A stretch of DNA of 64,000 nt from Bradyrhizobiaceae bacterium (lineage in GTDB: Bacteria; Pseudomonadota; Alphaproteobacteria; Rhizobiales; Xanthobacteraceae): contig PQAH01000215.1 of the NCBI GenBank assembly GCA_003105195.1, forward strand, positions 19,354-83,353, read 5' to 3'. The notes beneath the pieces were generated by a model. The model did no database searches, had not been told where the DNA came from, and worked only from the letters and a program-made list of their open reading frames with translations. Below are positions 1-8,121 of the stretch, one piece after another. The stretch's first letter is position 1; the number at the start of each line of letters is the position of its first letter. Both the position numbers and the translations under genes were made by a program.

Positions 1-186
1 CATCTGCTCCGGCATCGCGACAATGCCGAGATCCTGCCGATCGCGCTGCCCGTGCCGGGGCGCAGGCCGGGGCTCGCGGCCTGGAACCGGCAGCCGTTCG
101 ACCCGCGGCTGCGCGAGGCGATGCGGATCGTGCCGAGCCGGCACCTGGAGGGATTCTTCGTGTGCAAGATCCGCAAGACCGGATGA
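1..186 (+). CDS. RsmB/NOL1-family RNA cytosine-C5 methyltransferase, C-terminal fragment
   Basis: Only the last 61 codons are in the window and the reading frame is open at the left edge. The fragment ends in EGFFVCKIRK, which matches the C-terminal strand of SAM-dependent rRNA/tRNA m5C methyltransferases of the Sun/NOL1/NOP2 family, where a G-G/E-F-F-x-A-K-L-R-K ending is typical. The preceding segment, a basic stretch followed by RIVPSRHLEG, also fits that family's last helix and strand. The catalytic cysteines lie outside the window. Its stop codon overlaps the ATG of the next gene (ATGA), so the two RNA-modification-type genes are probably translationally coupled. Family assignment rests on a short C-terminus and is tentative. 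Confidence 0.6.
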   Translation, partial: HLLRHRDNAEILPIALPVPGRRPGLAAWNRQPFDPRLREAMRIVPSRHLEGFFVCKIRKTG

Positions 187-1289
187 AGGGTCCGGCCGAA
201 TCCCTCGCGGCGCTGCTGCGCGACGGCCCGCTGTTCCTGCCCGACGCCACCTACGGCGTGGTGCGGGCAACCGATGCGGTCGACCTCGAGCAGGCGGGCG
301 TGCGCATGCTGATGGTGAGCGCGTTCCACCTGATGCAGCGGCCCGGCACCGGTACCGTGACGGCGCTCGGCGGCATCAAGGCCATGATGGGCTGGCGCGG
401 GCTCGCGGCCACCGACTCGGGCGGCTTCCAGGCCTATTCGCTGATCCGCGAGAACCCGCGCTACGGCAAGATCACCGACGAGGGCCTCGTGTTCGTGCCG
501 GAGGACGGCGACAAGAAGATCCAGCTGACGCCCGAGAGGTCGATCCAGACGCAGATGCGGCTCGGCGCCGACCTGATGTTCTGCCTCGACGACTGCACCC
601 ATCCGGGCGAGCCGCGCGAGGAGCAGGCGCGATCGGTGCGCCGCACGATCGCCTGGGCCAAGGCCTGCAAGGCGGCCTTCGCGCTGGCCGTGGAGATGCG
701 CCGACTCGACGCCGGCGCGCGACCGCTGCTGTTCGGGGTCATCCAGGGCGGGCGCGACGCGGATCTGCGGCGCGCCTGCGCCGAGGCGCTGATCGAAACG
801 GGCTTCGACGGCTTCGGCTATGGCGGCTGGCCGCTCGACGCGGACGGCGCGCTCGTCGCCGACATGCTGGCGCTCACGCGCGAACTGGTGCCGGCCGCCT
901 TGCCGATGCACGCGCTCGGGGTCGGGCATCCGGCCTCGGTCGCGGCCTGTCATCGCATGGGCTACCGCATGTTCGACAGCGCGCTGCCGACGCGCGACGC
1001 GCGGCGCGGGCGGCTCTATCGCTTCCGCACGGACGACCCCGACCTCGCGCGTCCCGCGAAGGAGTGGCTGGAGACCGTGTACATCCAGGACAAGGTGCAT
1101 CTCAAGCAGGAGGCACCGCTCGCGCAATCGTGCCCCGGCCTCTGCTGCCGGCGCTACACGACCGGCTACCTGCACCACCTGTTCCGCATCAACGACGCGC
1201 TGTTCGCGCGCCTCGCCACGATCCACAACCTCGCCTTCATGCGGCGGCTGATGGACCGGCTGGGGGGCACGCCGGCGCCGCGTCCGTAG
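183..1289 (+). CDS. tRNA-guanine transglycosylase family protein (Tgt paralogue)
   Basis: The family swaps a guanine base in tRNA for a 7-deazaguanine, and this 368-residue protein keeps its core. DSGGFQ is at about 78-83, where the first Asp is the general acid/base. FGVIQGG is at about 184-190, GFGYGGWPL follows, and FDSALPTR is near 265 with the nucleophile-position Asp. The zinc site is altered. In E. coli Tgt the ligands follow C-x-C-x2-C then His. Here the segment reads CPGLCCRRY (about 317-325), so the middle cysteine position is Gly and an extra Cys sits next to the last one. I chose the ATG that overlaps the upstream TGA over an ATG 21 nt earlier. It may be a Tgt or a paralogue with a different base or RNA substrate. 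Confidence 0.85.
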   Translation: MKGPAESLAALLRDGPLFLPDATYGVVRATDAVDLEQAGVRMLMVSAFHLMQRPGTGTVTALGGIKAMMGWRGLAATDSGGFQAYSLIRENPRYGKITDEGLVFVPEDGDKKIQLTPERSIQTQMRLGADLMFCLDDCTHPGEPREEQARSVRRTIAWAKACKAAFALAVEMRRLDAGARPLLFGVIQGGRDADLRRACAEALIETGFDGFGYGGWPLDADGALVADMLALTRELVPAALPMHALGVGHPASVAACHRMGYRMFDSALPTRDARRGRLYRFRTDDPDLARPAKEWLETVYIQDKVHLKQEAPLAQSCPGLCCRRYTTGYLHHLFRINDALFARLATIHNLAFMRRLMDRLGGTPAPRP

Positions 1290-1308
1290 TTTGAAGACTC
1301 CCTCCCCC

Positions 1309-2502
1309 TCACTTCGACAGGCGGAGGTTGGCGAGGGTCTGGGCGATGGAGGAGAAGACGGCGCTGAGCTCGCTCGCCTGGTCGACGTCGTAATACATGC
1401 TCGGCTTGGAGGCGCAGCTCTTGAGCAGGCTCTGGTTGCCGTCGATGACGCGCACCGTGTAGATCTTGATATTGGCGGCCTTGATGTTGGCGCAGGCGAG
1501 CGCGGTGCGCTCGTCGATCTTGGAGGTCTGCGTCGTCCAGCGGTTCTGCGTGTTCTGGCCGTCGGTCAGGAGGACGATCACCTTCTCGCGGTCGGGCGCC
1601 GGCTCCTTGCCCTCGGTCAGCGGCACGCCGACCGTGAGTGCGTGCCAACCCCAGGCGAGGCCGATGGTGACGTTGGTGTTGCCGGCCGCCGTCATGGCGT
1701 CGATCTTGCCGTGCAGCGCAGTCCAGTCCTCGCTCAGCGGCATCAGCGTCGTCAACGCGCCGCACTGCACCGCCGGGAAGCGGCCGGCCGCGGCGCCGGG
1801 CGCATCGTCGGTGACGTCGTAGGACTTGTCGCGATCCTGGACGCAGCCTTCCCAGTAGGTCGGATTGATGCCCTTCACGGTGAAGTCGACCCAGGGCTCC
1901 GTCTTGTAGCCGGGTCCGATGTTCACGACCTTGTCGAACGGCACGATCGCGATCTTCACGTCGCCCTCCTTCTTGGAGGAGGCCTTGAGGGCGTCGATCA
2001 GGTTGTGCGCCGCGCTCTTGAGCTCGCCGAGCTTGCCGTTCTGGCCCATGGACCCGGTGTTGTCGAGGACCAGAGCGAGCTCGAGCTTCTTGATGCCCCA
2101 GGCGACGTCGGCGGACGTGCCGATCTCGAAGGAGGACATGCCGATGAGCTGCGCGAAGACGGCCGGCAGGCTGCCGTTGGCGGAGACGCGCAGCGAGAAG
2201 CTGCCGGGCTGCGGGCTCGTGAACACCGCGTTCACGTCGTAGGAGGTGACCTGCGGATGCTTGAACAGGGCCGCGAAATAGGCCTTGGCGCTGGACGCGA
2301 TCTGCTCGGGCGGCAGGGTCTGCGCATCCTTCGAGAGCATCAGGGCGGTGGAGTCGAGCGCGGCCTGCATGGCGGAGCGCGCCGCCGTGGCGCGGCCGAA
2401 ATCGACCGCCGCGCCCACCATGGCGAAGATCGGAATCGCCGCGATGCCGAAGATCGGAAGTGCCGCCGCGCGTTCGTCCCGGAAGAACCTGGAAAGCAGC
2501 AT
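1309..2502 (-). CDS. TadG-like pilus assembly protein with VWA domain
   Basis: This protein of about 397 residues starts with a short basic stretch and a hydrophobic segment at about 12-35, the TadE/TadG-like N-terminus that anchors Tad pilus pseudopilin-like proteins in the inner membrane. A von Willebrand A domain follows, with the metal-site motif DNTGSM at 147-152 and a later LLTDGQN segment. It is divergent from the cpaB-tadC genes and probably belongs to the same secretion apparatus. The frame stays open for 87 codons further upstream, but only the ATG at 2502 is preceded by a GAGG ribosome-binding site and is followed directly by the TadG-type membrane segment. The upstream part is compositionally non-coding. 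Confidence 0.8.
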   Translation of the reverse strand: MLLSRFFRDERAAALPIFGIAAIPIFAMVGAAVDFGRATAARSAMQAALDSTALMLSKDAQTLPPEQIASSAKAYFAALFKHPQVTSYDVNAVFTSPQPGSFSLRVSANGSLPAVFAQLIGMSSFEIGTSADVAWGIKKLELALVLDNTGSMGQNGKLGELKSAAHNLIDALKASSKKEGDVKIAIVPFDKVVNIGPGYKTEPWVDFTVKGINPTYWEGCVQDRDKSYDVTDDAPGAAAGRFPAVQCGALTTLMPLSEDWTALHGKIDAMTAAGNTNVTIGLAWGWHALTVGVPLTEGKEPAPDREKVIVLLTDGQNTQNRWTTQTSKIDERTALACANIKAANIKIYTVRVIDGNQSLLKSCASKPSMYYDVDQASELSAVFSSIAQTLANLRLSK

Positions 2503-2883
2503 GATCTGGTCCGCCTCGTGTTCGAGTGGCGGAACAGTGCGCGGAGAGACTTTGACAATCGGTCGCGCCAGAGCTTGCGTTTCTCTTAAAATTGGCCGCG
2601 ACCCGTCGGCGCCGCGCGCCCGGACCGGCCGGGGTGACCCGGGGCGCCTCCCTGCGCGGCCGCCCGACGCGCGGGAGAGTCCGGAATCGCCGGGCCCGGC
2701 GCGCTCGGCGCCGCAGCCGGAATGCGGCGCACGGCGCGCGGCCGTTAAACCCTCGTAAAGCATGGTTCTTCACGCGCGATTCAGCATAGGCCCAACTGCG
2801 CGACAGGGTTCAGAAAGAATTCAGCATCCCGACGCAACGTTCCGGAGGACGAGAACGACAAATCAGATCGCGTCCGCAAGGGG
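2503..2883. other. Divergent intergenic region between tadG-like gene and cpaB
   Basis: These 381 bases hold no convincing gene. They should contain the promoters of both divergent Tad transcription units. I see a TTAA-N7-TAAA element at 2745-2759, which is one base from the CtrA consensus half-site pair, and a 9-bp direct repeat (ATTCAGCAT) at 2779-2787 and 2819-2827, exactly 40 bp apart. No convincing sigma-70 -35/-10 pair was found on either strand. Confidence 0.5.
2745..2759. promoter_or_regulatory. Possible CtrA-type box (TTAA-N7-TAAA)
   Basis: TTAA at 2745-2748 is followed after exactly seven bases by TAAA at 2756-2759. The CtrA consensus in alphaproteobacteria is TTAA-N7-TTAA, and CtrA is known to control pilus genes in Caulobacter. 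The match is 7 of 8 consensus positions in a very GC-rich background. It is unproven and could be chance. Confidence 0.3.
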
Positions 2884-3771
2884 ATGGCCGTGCGAAAGAA
2901 CACCCTCGTCATGGTCGGCATCGCAGCCGTGTTCGGGCTCGCGGCCGTGTTCGTCGCGCAGGCCTGGCTCAACCACCAGGCCGAGCTGCGCCTGCGCAAC
3001 ATGGACGCCAAGCCGACGGCGGTGCCGACGCGCACCATCGTGGTGGCGAGCATGCCGCTGCGCTTCGGCACGCCGCTCGCGGCCGAGCACCTGCGCGAGG
3101 TGCCGTGGTCCGAGAACGCGATTCCGGCCGGCACCTACGGGACGATCGCGGAGGTGCTGAGCGGCGAGAAGCGCGTCGTGCTCGCCGCGATCCAGCCGAA
3201 CGAGCCGATCCTGAGCACCAAGATCACGGGTCCGGGTCAGAAGGCGACGCTCTCCGCGCTGATCCGCGAGGGCATGCGCGCGGTCACGGTGCGCGTCAAC
3301 GACGTCGAGGGCGTCGGCGGCTTCGTGCTGCCGGGCGATCACGTGGACGTGCTGCTGACGCGCGCGCCCGCGAACGAAGCCAAGGTGCCGGGCAGCACCG
3401 ACGTGGTGCTGCAGAACACGCGCGTGCTGGCAGTCGACCAGCTCGCCGACGACAGCGCCGACAAGCCGACGGTGGTCAAGGCCGTGACGCTCGAGGTCGA
3501 CACGATCGCGGCGCAGAAGATCGCGCTCGCCGGCTCGCTCGGCAACCTCTCGCTGATCCTGCGCAAGGCCGGCGAGCTGCATCTCGGCCACACGCGCCGG
3601 GTGACGCAGAGCGACCTCGCCGAGACCGAGGTGATGCAGCCGGTGGCGACCACCAACCGGTTCGCGAAGGTCGCCGTGACGCGCGGCACCAGCCGCCAGG
3701 AATACAGCGTGCCGGCCGAGGACGGCGGCCTGCGCGCCGCCGAGCAGGCGCCGGCGCCGACCGTGAGATGA
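2884..3771 (+). CDS. cpaB: Flp pilus assembly protein CpaB
   Basis: CpaB (RcpC) is an inner-membrane-anchored periplasmic protein of the Tad secretion machine that works with the CpaC secretin. The 295-residue product has an N-terminal membrane segment at about 7-26, then a SAF/RcpC-type region with PAGTYGTIAEVL and the conserved GVGGFVLPGDHVDVLL stretch at about 138-153. Length is typical of the family. The ATG used here has AAGGGG touching it. A GTG two codons downstream (2890) has that same sequence six bases upstream and may be the true start, giving an N-terminus of MRKNTLVMVG. It is the first gene of the cpaB-tadC unit and is followed by cpaC, whose longest reading frame overlaps it. 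Confidence 0.92.
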   Translation: MAVRKNTLVMVGIAAVFGLAAVFVAQAWLNHQAELRLRNMDAKPTAVPTRTIVVASMPLRFGTPLAAEHLREVPWSENAIPAGTYGTIAEVLSGEKRVVLAAIQPNEPILSTKITGPGQKATLSALIREGMRAVTVRVNDVEGVGGFVLPGDHVDVLLTRAPANEAKVPGSTDVVLQNTRVLAVDQLADDSADKPTVVKAVTLEVDTIAAQKIALAGSLGNLSLILRKAGELHLGHTRRVTQSDLAETEVMQPVATTNRFAKVAVTRGTSRQEYSVPAEDGGLRAAEQAPAPTVR

Positions 3772-3788
3772 GGGAAAGGGGTCTCGTG

Positions 3789-5186
3789 ATGGGGTGGAAC
3801 GCCAGGTGGCGGCGCTGGGGCGGATGGGCCGCGCTGGCGGCGGCGGCCGTGCTCGCGGCCGGCACGCTCGACGCGCCGCAGGCCCAGGACCGCTCGGCCG
3901 CCGCGGGCAGGACGAGCTTCGTGCGCATCTCGATCGGCAAGTCGGAGACCGCGCGCACCGGTGCGAGCTTCGCCGACGTGGTGGTGGCCGACCCCGAGGT
4001 CGCCGACGCGGTGCCGCTCACCGACCGCTCGCTCTCGATCCTCGGCAAGAAGATAGGCACCACGCGCGTCTCGGTCTACGCCGAGGGCAAGACGCTGGTC
4101 GGGGTGTTCGACGTCGAGGTGTCCTACGACACCTCGCGGCTCGCGAGCGAGCTCGCGCAGCGCTTCCCGCGCGCCCACTTCCGGGTCTCCTCGGTGAACG
4201 GCCGCATCATGCTGTCCGGCACCTCGCCCGACGCGGTGACGCTCGACCTCGCCATGACCATGGCCAAGCAGTTCGGCGGCGACGTGATCAACTCGGTGCG
4301 GGTGACGCAGCCGCAGCAGGTGATGCTGGAGGTGCGCTTCATCGAAGCGACGCGCACCGCCGGCCGCGAGCTCGGCATCAACTGGGACATCATGGCGCGG
4401 AACTTCCAGACCGTGACCGGCATCGCCGGCATGGTCGCCGGGACCGAGCCGTTCGGCACCATCGTCGGCACCCTGCTCGGCCGCGGCATCCAGGCCGAGG
4501 TGATCATCCGCGCGCTCGAGGAGCGCGGGCTGGCGCGGCGCCTGGCCGAGCCGAACCTGGTGGCGCTCTCGGGCGACACCGCGAGCTTCCTCGCGGGCGG
4601 CGAGTTCCCGATTCCGGTCTCGTCCAACCTCGGCACCGTCACGGTGGAGTTCAAGAAGTTCGGCGTCGGCCTCGCCTTCACGCCGACCGTGCTGGAGGAC
4701 GGGCTGATCAACCTGAAGATCGAGCCGGAGGTGAGCCAGCTCGATCCCACCACCACGATCACGGTCGGCGGCATCACGGTGCCGAGCCTGATCGTGCGGC
4801 GCGCGGCCACCACGGTGGAGCTGCGCGACGGCCAGAGCTTCGCGATCGCGGGCCTCCTGCAGAGCATCAGCACGACGGACCAGCGCCAGTTCCCCTGGCT
4901 CGCCGACGTGCCGGTGATCGGCGCGCTGCTGCGCAGCGCCGCCTACCAGAAGAAGGAGACCGACCTCGCGATCATCGTGACGCCGCGGCTGGTGCGCCCG
5001 CTGCGGCCGGGCGAGCACGCGCGCACGCCGTTCGACAATGCACTGCCCGCGAACGACCCGGACTACTTCCTGCTCGGCCAGTCCGAGCTGCCGCCCTCGA
5101 AGGTGCGGGCGATCGCCGGCCAGCCGCGGCCCCAGGTCGGGCACATCCTCGACGTGCGCAAGGGAGGCGTCCATGCGGCCCACTGA
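3789..5186 (+). CDS. cpaC: Type II/Tad secretin CpaC (RcpA)
   Basis: This is the outer-membrane ring protein through which the Flp pilus is extruded. The 465-residue product has an N-terminal signal segment (about 14-34). An N-terminal secretin/BON-like domain follows, with strings such as SFADVVVADPEVADAV and VNGRIMLSGT. The C-terminal secretin domain runs from VMLEVRFIEA to VIVTPRLVRPL. I chose the ATG at 3789 because AAAGGGG lies seven bases upstream; an ATG at 3768 inside the end of cpaB is also in frame. The gene ends 14 bases inside the next one, consistent with coupled translation. Confidence 0.92.
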   Translation: MGWNARWRRWGGWAALAAAAVLAAGTLDAPQAQDRSAAAGRTSFVRISIGKSETARTGASFADVVVADPEVADAVPLTDRSLSILGKKIGTTRVSVYAEGKTLVGVFDVEVSYDTSRLASELAQRFPRAHFRVSSVNGRIMLSGTSPDAVTLDLAMTMAKQFGGDVINSVRVTQPQQVMLEVRFIEATRTAGRELGINWDIMARNFQTVTGIAGMVAGTEPFGTIVGTLLGRGIQAEVIIRALEERGLARRLAEPNLVALSGDTASFLAGGEFPIPVSSNLGTVTVEFKKFGVGLAFTPTVLEDGLINLKIEPEVSQLDPTTTITVGGITVPSLIVRRAATTVELRDGQSFAIAGLLQSISTTDQRQFPWLADVPVIGALLRSAAYQKKETDLAIIVTPRLVRPLRPGEHARTPFDNALPANDPDYFLLGQSELPPSKVRAIAGQPRPQVGHILDVRKGGVHAAH

Positions 5187-5496
5187 TCGCCTCGGCGCAC
5201 TCGCCGCGCTCGGCCTCGCCGCCCTGCTCGGGGGGTGCAGCGCCGACCTCTACCTCGACCGACGCGACACGATCGCGTTCCACGCCGGCGACGCGGTCGC
5301 CGCGAACGCGATCATGCAGACCATCGACCCCTGGCCGCGCGCCGCGGCCGACCGCAACATCCGCTACAACGGCGAACGCATGCAGGGCGCCGCCGAGCGC
5401 TACCGCACCAACAAGGTGACGCCGCCGGCCGGCACCTCGACCAGCTCGGTGAAGTACCAGCCGGTGCTCGCCGCCCCGCCCGCGGACAGCAAGTAG
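5173..5496 (+). CDS. Small Tad-locus lipoprotein (CpaD position)
   Basis: This 107-residue protein has a lipoprotein signal: a basic start, a hydrophobic core (LGALAALGLAALL) and the lipobox LLGGC, so it should be an outer- or inner-membrane lipoprotein. It occupies the place where cpaD lies in other cpa operons but is about half the usual CpaD length and lacks a clear CpaD domain. The motif DRRDTIAFHAGDAVAANAI and a conserved-looking RNIRYNGERMQ segment follow. The ATG has an AGGGAGG site five bases upstream and lies inside the end of cpaC, which supports this start. A role in secretin assembly or targeting is inferred from position only. Confidence 0.75.
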   Translation: MRPTDRLGALAALGLAALLGGCSADLYLDRRDTIAFHAGDAVAANAIMQTIDPWPRAAADRNIRYNGERMQGAAERYRTNKVTPPAGTSTSSVKYQPVLAAPPADSK

Positions 5497-5499
5497 CCC

Positions 5500-6699
5500 A
5501 TGTTCGGTCGCGCCAAGCCCGAGCCGGTCGGTACGCGCATCCTGGCGCAGACGGCGGATGCCGCCTTCGAGCAGACGGTGCGCACGACCTTCGGCGGCAA
5601 CGGGCAAATCGACGTCACGGTGCTCGCCGGCGCGCTCGCCGAGCAGGAGCGCCGGCTCGAGGGCGCCGACGCGACCGTGGTGGTGGCGGACATCGATCCG
5701 AGGCAGGACGCCGATCTCGCGGCGCTGCAGCGGCTCGCCCAGCGCTTCGCCGGATCGCCGCCGCTCCTGGTGGTGATCCCCGGCTTCGACCAGGACGTGG
5801 CGCGGCAGCTCCTGCAGATGCGGATCTCCGATTTCCTGGTGAAGCCGGTCGCGCCGCTCGACCTCGTGCGCGCCTGCGCGCGGCTCGCGCAGGGGCCGAA
5901 GCAGGCCGACTCCACGGAAGCGCGCATCTACACCTTCCTGCCGGCGGCGGGCGGCGTCGGGCTGACGACGCTCGCGATCGAGACCGCCATGCTGCTGATG
6001 CGCACCGGCGCCGAGCGCGCCTCCACCTGCCTGGTCGACCTCGACTTCCAGCAAGGCGCCTGCGCGGACTATCTCGACCTCGAGCCGCGGCTCGACCTGG
6101 ACGAGATCGTGCCGCGGCCGGAGCGACTCGACCGCCAGCTGCTCGAGGTGATGCTCTCGCATCACGCCTCCGGCCTCAACCTGATCGCGGCGCCCAACCG
6201 GCCGGCCGAGATGCGCTCGTTCGACTTCGAGGTGGTCACGCGGCTGCTCGACCTGGTCGCGGCGCATTTCCACAACGTGGTGATCGACGTGCCGCGCACC
6301 TGGTTCCCCTGGACCGACAGCGTGCTGGTCGGCTCCAACCGGCTGTTCATCGTCACCGAGATGACGGTGCCGGGGCTGCGCCACGCCAAGCACCTGGTGA
6401 GCGTGATCCGCGACCGGCTGACCGAGGGGCCGAGGCCCGAGGTGATCGTGAACCGCTTCGACCAGCCGCTGTTCGGCACCGGGCTCAAGCGTGCCGATAT
6501 CGAGCAGACGCTCGGCGAGAGCTTCGCGACCACCATCCCGAACAACTACCGCCTGGTGCGCGAGGCGATCGACCGCGGCGTGACCCTCGACGAGGTCAAG
6601 GCCGGCAGCAACATCGCGACGGCGCTGAGGAAGCTGGTGCTCGGCGAGGGCGCGCGCGGCAAGGCGAAGGGCGAGCGCCGACTCGCCCTCGCGCGATGA
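5500..6699 (+). CDS. cpaE: CpaE/TadZ-like pilus localization ATPase family protein
   Basis: CpaE/TadZ proteins are MinD/ParA relatives that place the Tad machine in the cell. The 399-residue product has an N-terminal receiver-like domain (about 12-130, ending FLVKPVAPLDLVRA) and a C-terminal MinD-like domain. The P-loop is degenerate: residues 150-157 read AGGVGLTT, lacking both the signature lysine and the catalytic P-loop lysine of KGGxGKT. CpaE proteins are known to have atypical Walker A boxes, so this is probably a scaffold with weak or no ATPase activity. VDLDFQQG and VIDVPRTWFPW are the later nucleotide-site-like strands. The gene starts three bases after the lipoprotein gene. Confidence 0.88.
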   Translation: MFGRAKPEPVGTRILAQTADAAFEQTVRTTFGGNGQIDVTVLAGALAEQERRLEGADATVVVADIDPRQDADLAALQRLAQRFAGSPPLLVVIPGFDQDVARQLLQMRISDFLVKPVAPLDLVRACARLAQGPKQADSTEARIYTFLPAAGGVGLTTLAIETAMLLMRTGAERASTCLVDLDFQQGACADYLDLEPRLDLDEIVPRPERLDRQLLEVMLSHHASGLNLIAAPNRPAEMRSFDFEVVTRLLDLVAAHFHNVVIDVPRTWFPWTDSVLVGSNRLFIVTEMTVPGLRHAKHLVSVIRDRLTEGPRPEVIVNRFDQPLFGTGLKRADIEQTLGESFATTIPNNYRLVREAIDRGVTLDEVKAGSNIATALRKLVLGEGARGKAKGERRLALAR

Positions 6700-6709
6700 T
6701 GGAGGTTCC

Positions 6710-8116
6710 ATGCTCGGCCGCTTCACGGCGCGACGCGTCGCAGCCCCGGAACTGGCGCCGGCGGAGCCCGAGCCGCCGGTCGCGGTGATCGAGGAGCCGA
6801 AGCGGCCCGAGCCGGAGCCCGCGCCGGCGGCGCCGGCCGCGCTCACCGAGAAGCTGCTCGACGCCAAGGTGCGGCTGCACCGGCGGCTGATCGAGGAGAT
6901 CAACCTCTCGGCGATCGAGAAGGCGCCGGAAGACGAGGTGCGGCGGCAGATCCACGCCCTGGTCACGCAATACGTGGTCGGCGAGCGCATCGCGCTCAAC
7001 GCCCAGGAGCTCGAGGACTTCGTCCTCGAGATCATCGACGAGATGACGGGCCTCGGGCCGATCGAGCCGCTGCTCAACGACCCGACCATCAACGACATCC
7101 TGATCAACGGCCACGAATGCGTCTACGTGGAACGCGCCGGCATCCTCGAGCCGACGCCCGTGCGCTTCAAGGACGAGCCGCACCTCCTGCGCATCGTCAA
7201 CAAGATCGTCTCGGCGGTCGGCCGCCGCGTCGACGAATCGCAGCCGCTGTGCGACGCGCGCCTGCTCGACGGCTCGCGCATCAACATCGCGGTGCGGCCG
7301 ATCGCGGTCGACGGGCCGCTGGTCTCGATCCGCAAGTTCTCCAAGAAGCCCTTCAACCTGAAGAAGCTGGTCGACATCGGCGCGATCCGGCCGCAGATGG
7401 CCGAGGTGCTCTCGGCCGCCGTCAACGCGCGCGTGACGCTGATCATCTCGGGCGGCACCGGCTCGGGCAAGACCACCATGCTCAACGCGCTCTCGGCCTT
7501 CATCTCGGACAAGGAGCGCCTCGTCACCATCGAGGATGCGGCCGAGCTGCAGCTGCAGCAGCCGCATGTCGGCCGCATGGAGACGCGCCCGCCCAACATC
7601 GAGGGCAAGGGCGAGATCCGCCAGCGCGAGCTGGTGAAGAACGCGCTGCGCATGCGTCCCGACCGCATCATCCTCGGCGAGTGCCGCGGCGAGGAGGCGT
7701 TCGACATGCTGCAGGCGATGAACACGGGCCACGAAGGCTCCATGGCCACGGTCCACGCCAACACGCCGCGCGACGCGATCTCGCGCCTCGAGCAGATGAT
7801 CGGCATGGCGGGCCTGCCGATGACGGTCTCCTCGATCCGCGGCCAGATCGCGGCCGCGATCCGGGTGATCGTGCAGCTGCAGCGCCTCTCGGACGGCAAG
7901 CGGCGCGTCACCAGCATCTCGGAGATCACGGGCCTGGAGGGCGACATCCTGCAGATGCAGGAGATCTACCGGTTCGTGCGCACGGGCACCGCCGACGACG
8001 GCAGCGTCCAGGGCCACTTCCAGGCGACCGGGATCCGGCCGCGCTTCCTGGCCGAGCTGACGGCACGCGGGATCAACATCCCGGGCGCCTATTTCGATCC
8101 CTCCAAGCCGCTGTGA
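6710..8116 (+). CDS. cpaF: Tad secretion ATPase CpaF (TadA)
   Basis: This is the hexameric type II/IV secretion ATPase that powers Flp pilus assembly. Of the 468 residues, the first 45 are a proline-rich leader, followed by the N-terminal domain with the conserved LGPIEPLLNDPTINDILING stretch. The RecA-like core has Walker A GGTGSGKTT at about 248-256, an Asp-box segment VTIEDAAELQL, a Walker B region ILGECRGEEAFDML and a His-box TGHEGSMATVHANT. All catalytic motifs are present. A TGGAGG site lies five bases before the ATG. It sits between cpaE and tadB in the standard order. Confidence 0.95.
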   Translation: MLGRFTARRVAAPELAPAEPEPPVAVIEEPKRPEPEPAPAAPAALTEKLLDAKVRLHRRLIEEINLSAIEKAPEDEVRRQIHALVTQYVVGERIALNAQELEDFVLEIIDEMTGLGPIEPLLNDPTINDILINGHECVYVERAGILEPTPVRFKDEPHLLRIVNKIVSAVGRRVDESQPLCDARLLDGSRINIAVRPIAVDGPLVSIRKFSKKPFNLKKLVDIGAIRPQMAEVLSAAVNARVTLIISGGTGSGKTTMLNALSAFISDKERLVTIEDAAELQLQQPHVGRMETRPPNIEGKGEIRQRELVKNALRMRPDRIILGECRGEEAFDMLQAMNTGHEGSMATVHANTPRDAISRLEQMIGMAGLPMTVSSIRGQIAAAIRVIVQLQRLSDGKRRVTSISEITGLEGDILQMQEIYRFVRTGTADDGSVQGHFQATGIRPRFLAELTARGINIPGAYFDPSKPL

Positions 8117-8121
8117 GCGCG

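Noticed and set aside
2503..2763. An 87-codon N-terminal extension of the TadG-like protein
   Set aside because: The extension is Arg/Pro/Gly-rich without family similarity, lies in the divergent promoter region, and the internal ATG at 2502 has a ribosome-binding site and begins the expected membrane segment.
3105..3788. Upstream extension of the cpaC frame inside cpaB
   Set aside because: It overlaps cpaB in another frame, has low-complexity Arg/Ala composition, and the ATG at 3789 with AAAGGGG precedes a proper signal peptide.
5650..5657. Missing P-loop lysines in CpaE as a novelty
   Set aside because: Actual motif lies near 5947-5970; CpaE/TadZ proteins are already known for atypical Walker A boxes, so this is family-typical.
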